A stretch of 64,000 bases of DNA from CAWJLE01 sp963843645 (GTDB taxonomy: Bacteria > Chloroflexota > Anaerolineae > DAOTYC01): NCBI GenBank assembly GCA_963843645.1, contig CAWJLE010000001.1, positions 248,001-312,000 of the forward strand, read 5' to 3'. The notes under the pieces were generated by a model that was not told the origin of the DNA, did not search any database, and saw only the letters and a list, made by a program, of their open reading frames with translations. The translations under genes were made by a program, and so were the position numbers. Position 1 is the first letter of the stretch. Each line of letters starts with the position of its first letter. This document shows positions 62,501-64,000 of this stretch, piece by piece.

Positions 62501-63688
62501 GTGATGCGCCTTCTCTTTCTGAACCATAACTACCGCAATCAGGGCACGTACTACCGGGCCATGCCGATGGCGCAGCGCCTGGCGGAACGCGGGCACCAGG
62601 TGACGCTGCTGACAGTCTCGCCGGAGCATCGCTGGCGCGCCACCTGGACGCACGTCGACAGCGTGCGTGTAGGCGAATTCCCCAGTTTGGGCCAGGACAA
62701 CAGCGGCGAAGGATATGGGCCGTTGGACAACAGCCGGCGGCTGCTGCACGCGGGCGCGCACCGCTACGACGTCGTGCACATGTTCGACCACAAGCCGAAC
62801 GCGACCTTCGCCGGATTTCCGGCGCGTTGGCGCGGTGCGCGGCTGGTGGCCGACTGGGCAGACTGGTGGGGCGGCTCCGGCGGCATCAACGACGTTCCGC
62901 GGCGCCGCATCCCTGCCGTGGGCCGCTTCGAGGCCTGGTGGGAGCATCGCTCCAAGCGTTGGGCCGACGGCGTGGTCACGATCAGCACGGTGCTGCGGCA
63001 GCGCGCGATCGACCTGGGCTGTCGCGCAGAGCGCGTCCTTTACCTGCCGACGGGCGCAGCGGTAGATCGGATCCGGCCGTTGCCGGCAGCGGAAGCCCGG
63101 CGGCAACTGGGCCTCCCGCCCGAGCGCCGGATCGTGGGTTTCATCGGCATCGGGCAGGGCGAGCTGGAAATCGTCATGGCCGCCCTGCTGCAATTGCCCG
63201 ACGTCTGGCTCATGGTCATCGGCCCGCAGAACCCGCGCGTGCTGGAGACGGCACGCGCGTTCGGGGTAGCGGATCGCTTGTGGCAAACCGGCTTTGTGCC
63301 CGACGACCGGGTCGGCCTGCACCTGGCCTGCGCGGACGTGATGGCGCTGCCGATGAACGACAAGGCGTCGAACCGCGGCCGGCTGCCCAATAAGCTGCTG
63401 GACTACCTGGCAGCGGGGCGGCCCACGGTCGCCGGACCGGTGGGCGACGTCAAAGATATCCTGGAGCATCACGACGTGGGCGTTCTGGCCGAGGCCGCAG
63501 GATTCGGCGCGGCCATCGGCCGGCTGCTGACAGAACCCGCGTTGCGCGAGATGATGGGCCGACGAGCGCGGCAAGTCGCCGAAACCGAGTTCGGTTGGCC
63601 CCAATTGATTGACCGGCTGGAGGCTTTCTACACCCTGCTGTTGCAGCCACCTGCTCGGAAGGAGAGATCCAAACCATCTTCGAATTAA
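62501..63688 (+). CDS. Glycosyltransferase family 4 protein
   Basis: 395 residues. The N-terminal Rossmann half begins MMRLLFLNHNYRNQGTYYRAM and the UDP/NDP half has RIVGFIGIGQGELEIVMAAL and VMALPMNDKASNRGRLPNKLLDYLAAGRP, which carries the GT4 ExxxE-like/PN-KLLDY block. It probably adds a sugar in exopolysaccharide or cell-envelope glycan synthesis. The first codon is GTG 62501 or ATG 62504. Confidence 0.88.
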   Translation: MMRLLFLNHNYRNQGTYYRAMPMAQRLAERGHQVTLLTVSPEHRWRATWTHVDSVRVGEFPSLGQDNSGEGYGPLDNSRRLLHAGAHRYDVVHMFDHKPNATFAGFPARWRGARLVADWADWWGGSGGINDVPRRRIPAVGRFEAWWEHRSKRWADGVVTISTVLRQRAIDLGCRAERVLYLPTGAAVDRIRPLPAAEARRQLGLPPERRIVGFIGIGQGELEIVMAALLQLPDVWLMVIGPQNPRVLETARAFGVADRLWQTGFVPDDRVGLHLACADVMALPMNDKASNRGRLPNKLLDYLAAGRPTVAGPVGDVKDILEHHDVGVLAEAAGFGAAIGRLLTEPALREMMGRRARQVAETEFGWPQLIDRLEAFYTLLLQPPARKERSKPSSN

Positions 63689-64000
63689 ACAAAACGGAAT
63701 GCACGCAGACGGCGTCGCTGTCCATCATCATCGTCAACTGGAATACCGCCGAGCTGCTCCGAAACTGCCTGCGTGCCGTTGAAACACACGAGGGACAGCT
63801 GAACCCTGAGGTGATCGTCGTTGACAACGCGTCGACCGATGGCAGCCCGGACCTGGTAGCGACTGAGTTCCCCGGGGTGCGGCTGATCCGAAACACAGAA
63901 AATGTTGGCTTTGCCCGCGCGAACAATCAGGGGCTGCGGGCCGCTCAGGGACGATATCTTCTACTGCTGAATAGCGACACCGAAGTCCAGGGCAACTCGC
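63676..64000 (+). CDS. Glycosyltransferase family 2 protein, N-terminal part only
   Basis: The open frame shows SLSIIIVNWNTAELLRNCLR, VIVVDNASTDGSPDLV, NVGFARANNQGLRAAQG and YLLLLNSDTEV (DxD-type metal site): a GT-A family 2 domain like rhamnosyltransferases. The frame has no ATG, GTG or TTG near its start. Candidates are an ATC at 63676 spaced nine bases after GGAGAG, or the ATG at 63699 in another frame if a base is missing. The gene continues past the window. Confidence 0.82.
   Translation, partial: MFELNKTECTQTASLSIIIVNWNTAELLRNCLRAVETHEGQLNPEVIVVDNASTDGSPDLVATEFPGVRLIRNTENVGFARANNQGLRAAQGRYLLLLNSDTEVQGNS

Noticed and set aside
63699..63725. ATG at 63699 as a simple start for the last glycosyltransferase
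   Set aside because: It is out of frame with the conserved SLSIIIVNWN strand, so it would work only if a base is wrong; left open in the feature entry.

Overview
The window looks like a piece of a high-GC bacterial chromosome, most likely a Chloroflexota (Anaerolineae-like) genome assembled from environmental reads. This is inferred from general character, not from a search: a T-box before thrS, secreted proteins with Thr-Pro linkers, many interspersed palindromes and the general gene repertoire. Many genes that must work (pnp, thrS, leuA, leuC, rpsO, rpmI, rplT, lepB) carry single-base indels, so most frameshifts here are probably sequence or assembly errors. Gene bounds are given as if the reading frames were repaired.

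Layout. 1-6115: start of rlmN, a HAD phosphatase, two small membrane proteins, a secreted clan-A glycosidase with a C-terminal membrane anchor, and recJ. 6514-19300: a defence island almost entirely on the minus strand. It holds a translationally coupled HEPN / KGGVGR-ATPase / P-loop-ATPase trio, a Phd-VapC pair, a PIN-ImmA/IrrE pair, an Mrr-like nuclease and a type I restriction-modification set (hsdR-hsdM-hsdS). 19630-23804: secreted M6-like protease, threonine/serine dehydratase and a SIMPL protein. 24051-25695: an IS110-family element whose edges can be set because it splits a palindromic repeat. 25850-38191: drug/H+ antiporter, lepB, pnp, rpsO, an oligopeptide ABC transporter (no ATPases in view) and the ffh-rpsP-khpA-rimM translation/secretion operon. 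38595-46717: a TetR-controlled flavodoxin-fold oxidoreductase, DUF4342, B3/4, cupin and HXXEE proteins, then a GH1 glycosidase that carries, inside its barrel, a solute-binding domain with its two halves in swapped order. 46947-50901: HHH protein and leuA-leuC behind a leucine-rich leader peptide and attenuator. 51613-55230: tRNA-Val, a T-box, thrS, infC-rpmI-rplT. 55414-64000: SDR, SpoU-type methyltransferase, DUF711, ResB/CcsA-like pair, small protein, polysaccharide flippase, GT4 and the start of a GT2.

A striking feature is the load of repeats between genes: about a dozen copies of a 31-bp palindrome built on GACTTCCGAAGTTTT, three long hairpins of a CTCTCCC family, two long hairpins of a GCGCGCGAG family, and several inverted repeats. 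Some run into coding sequence and supply protein tails.

The best candidates for something undescribed are the GH1 enzyme with a permuted binding-protein insert (44434-46717) and the three-gene HEPN/ATPase cassette (6514-9720).
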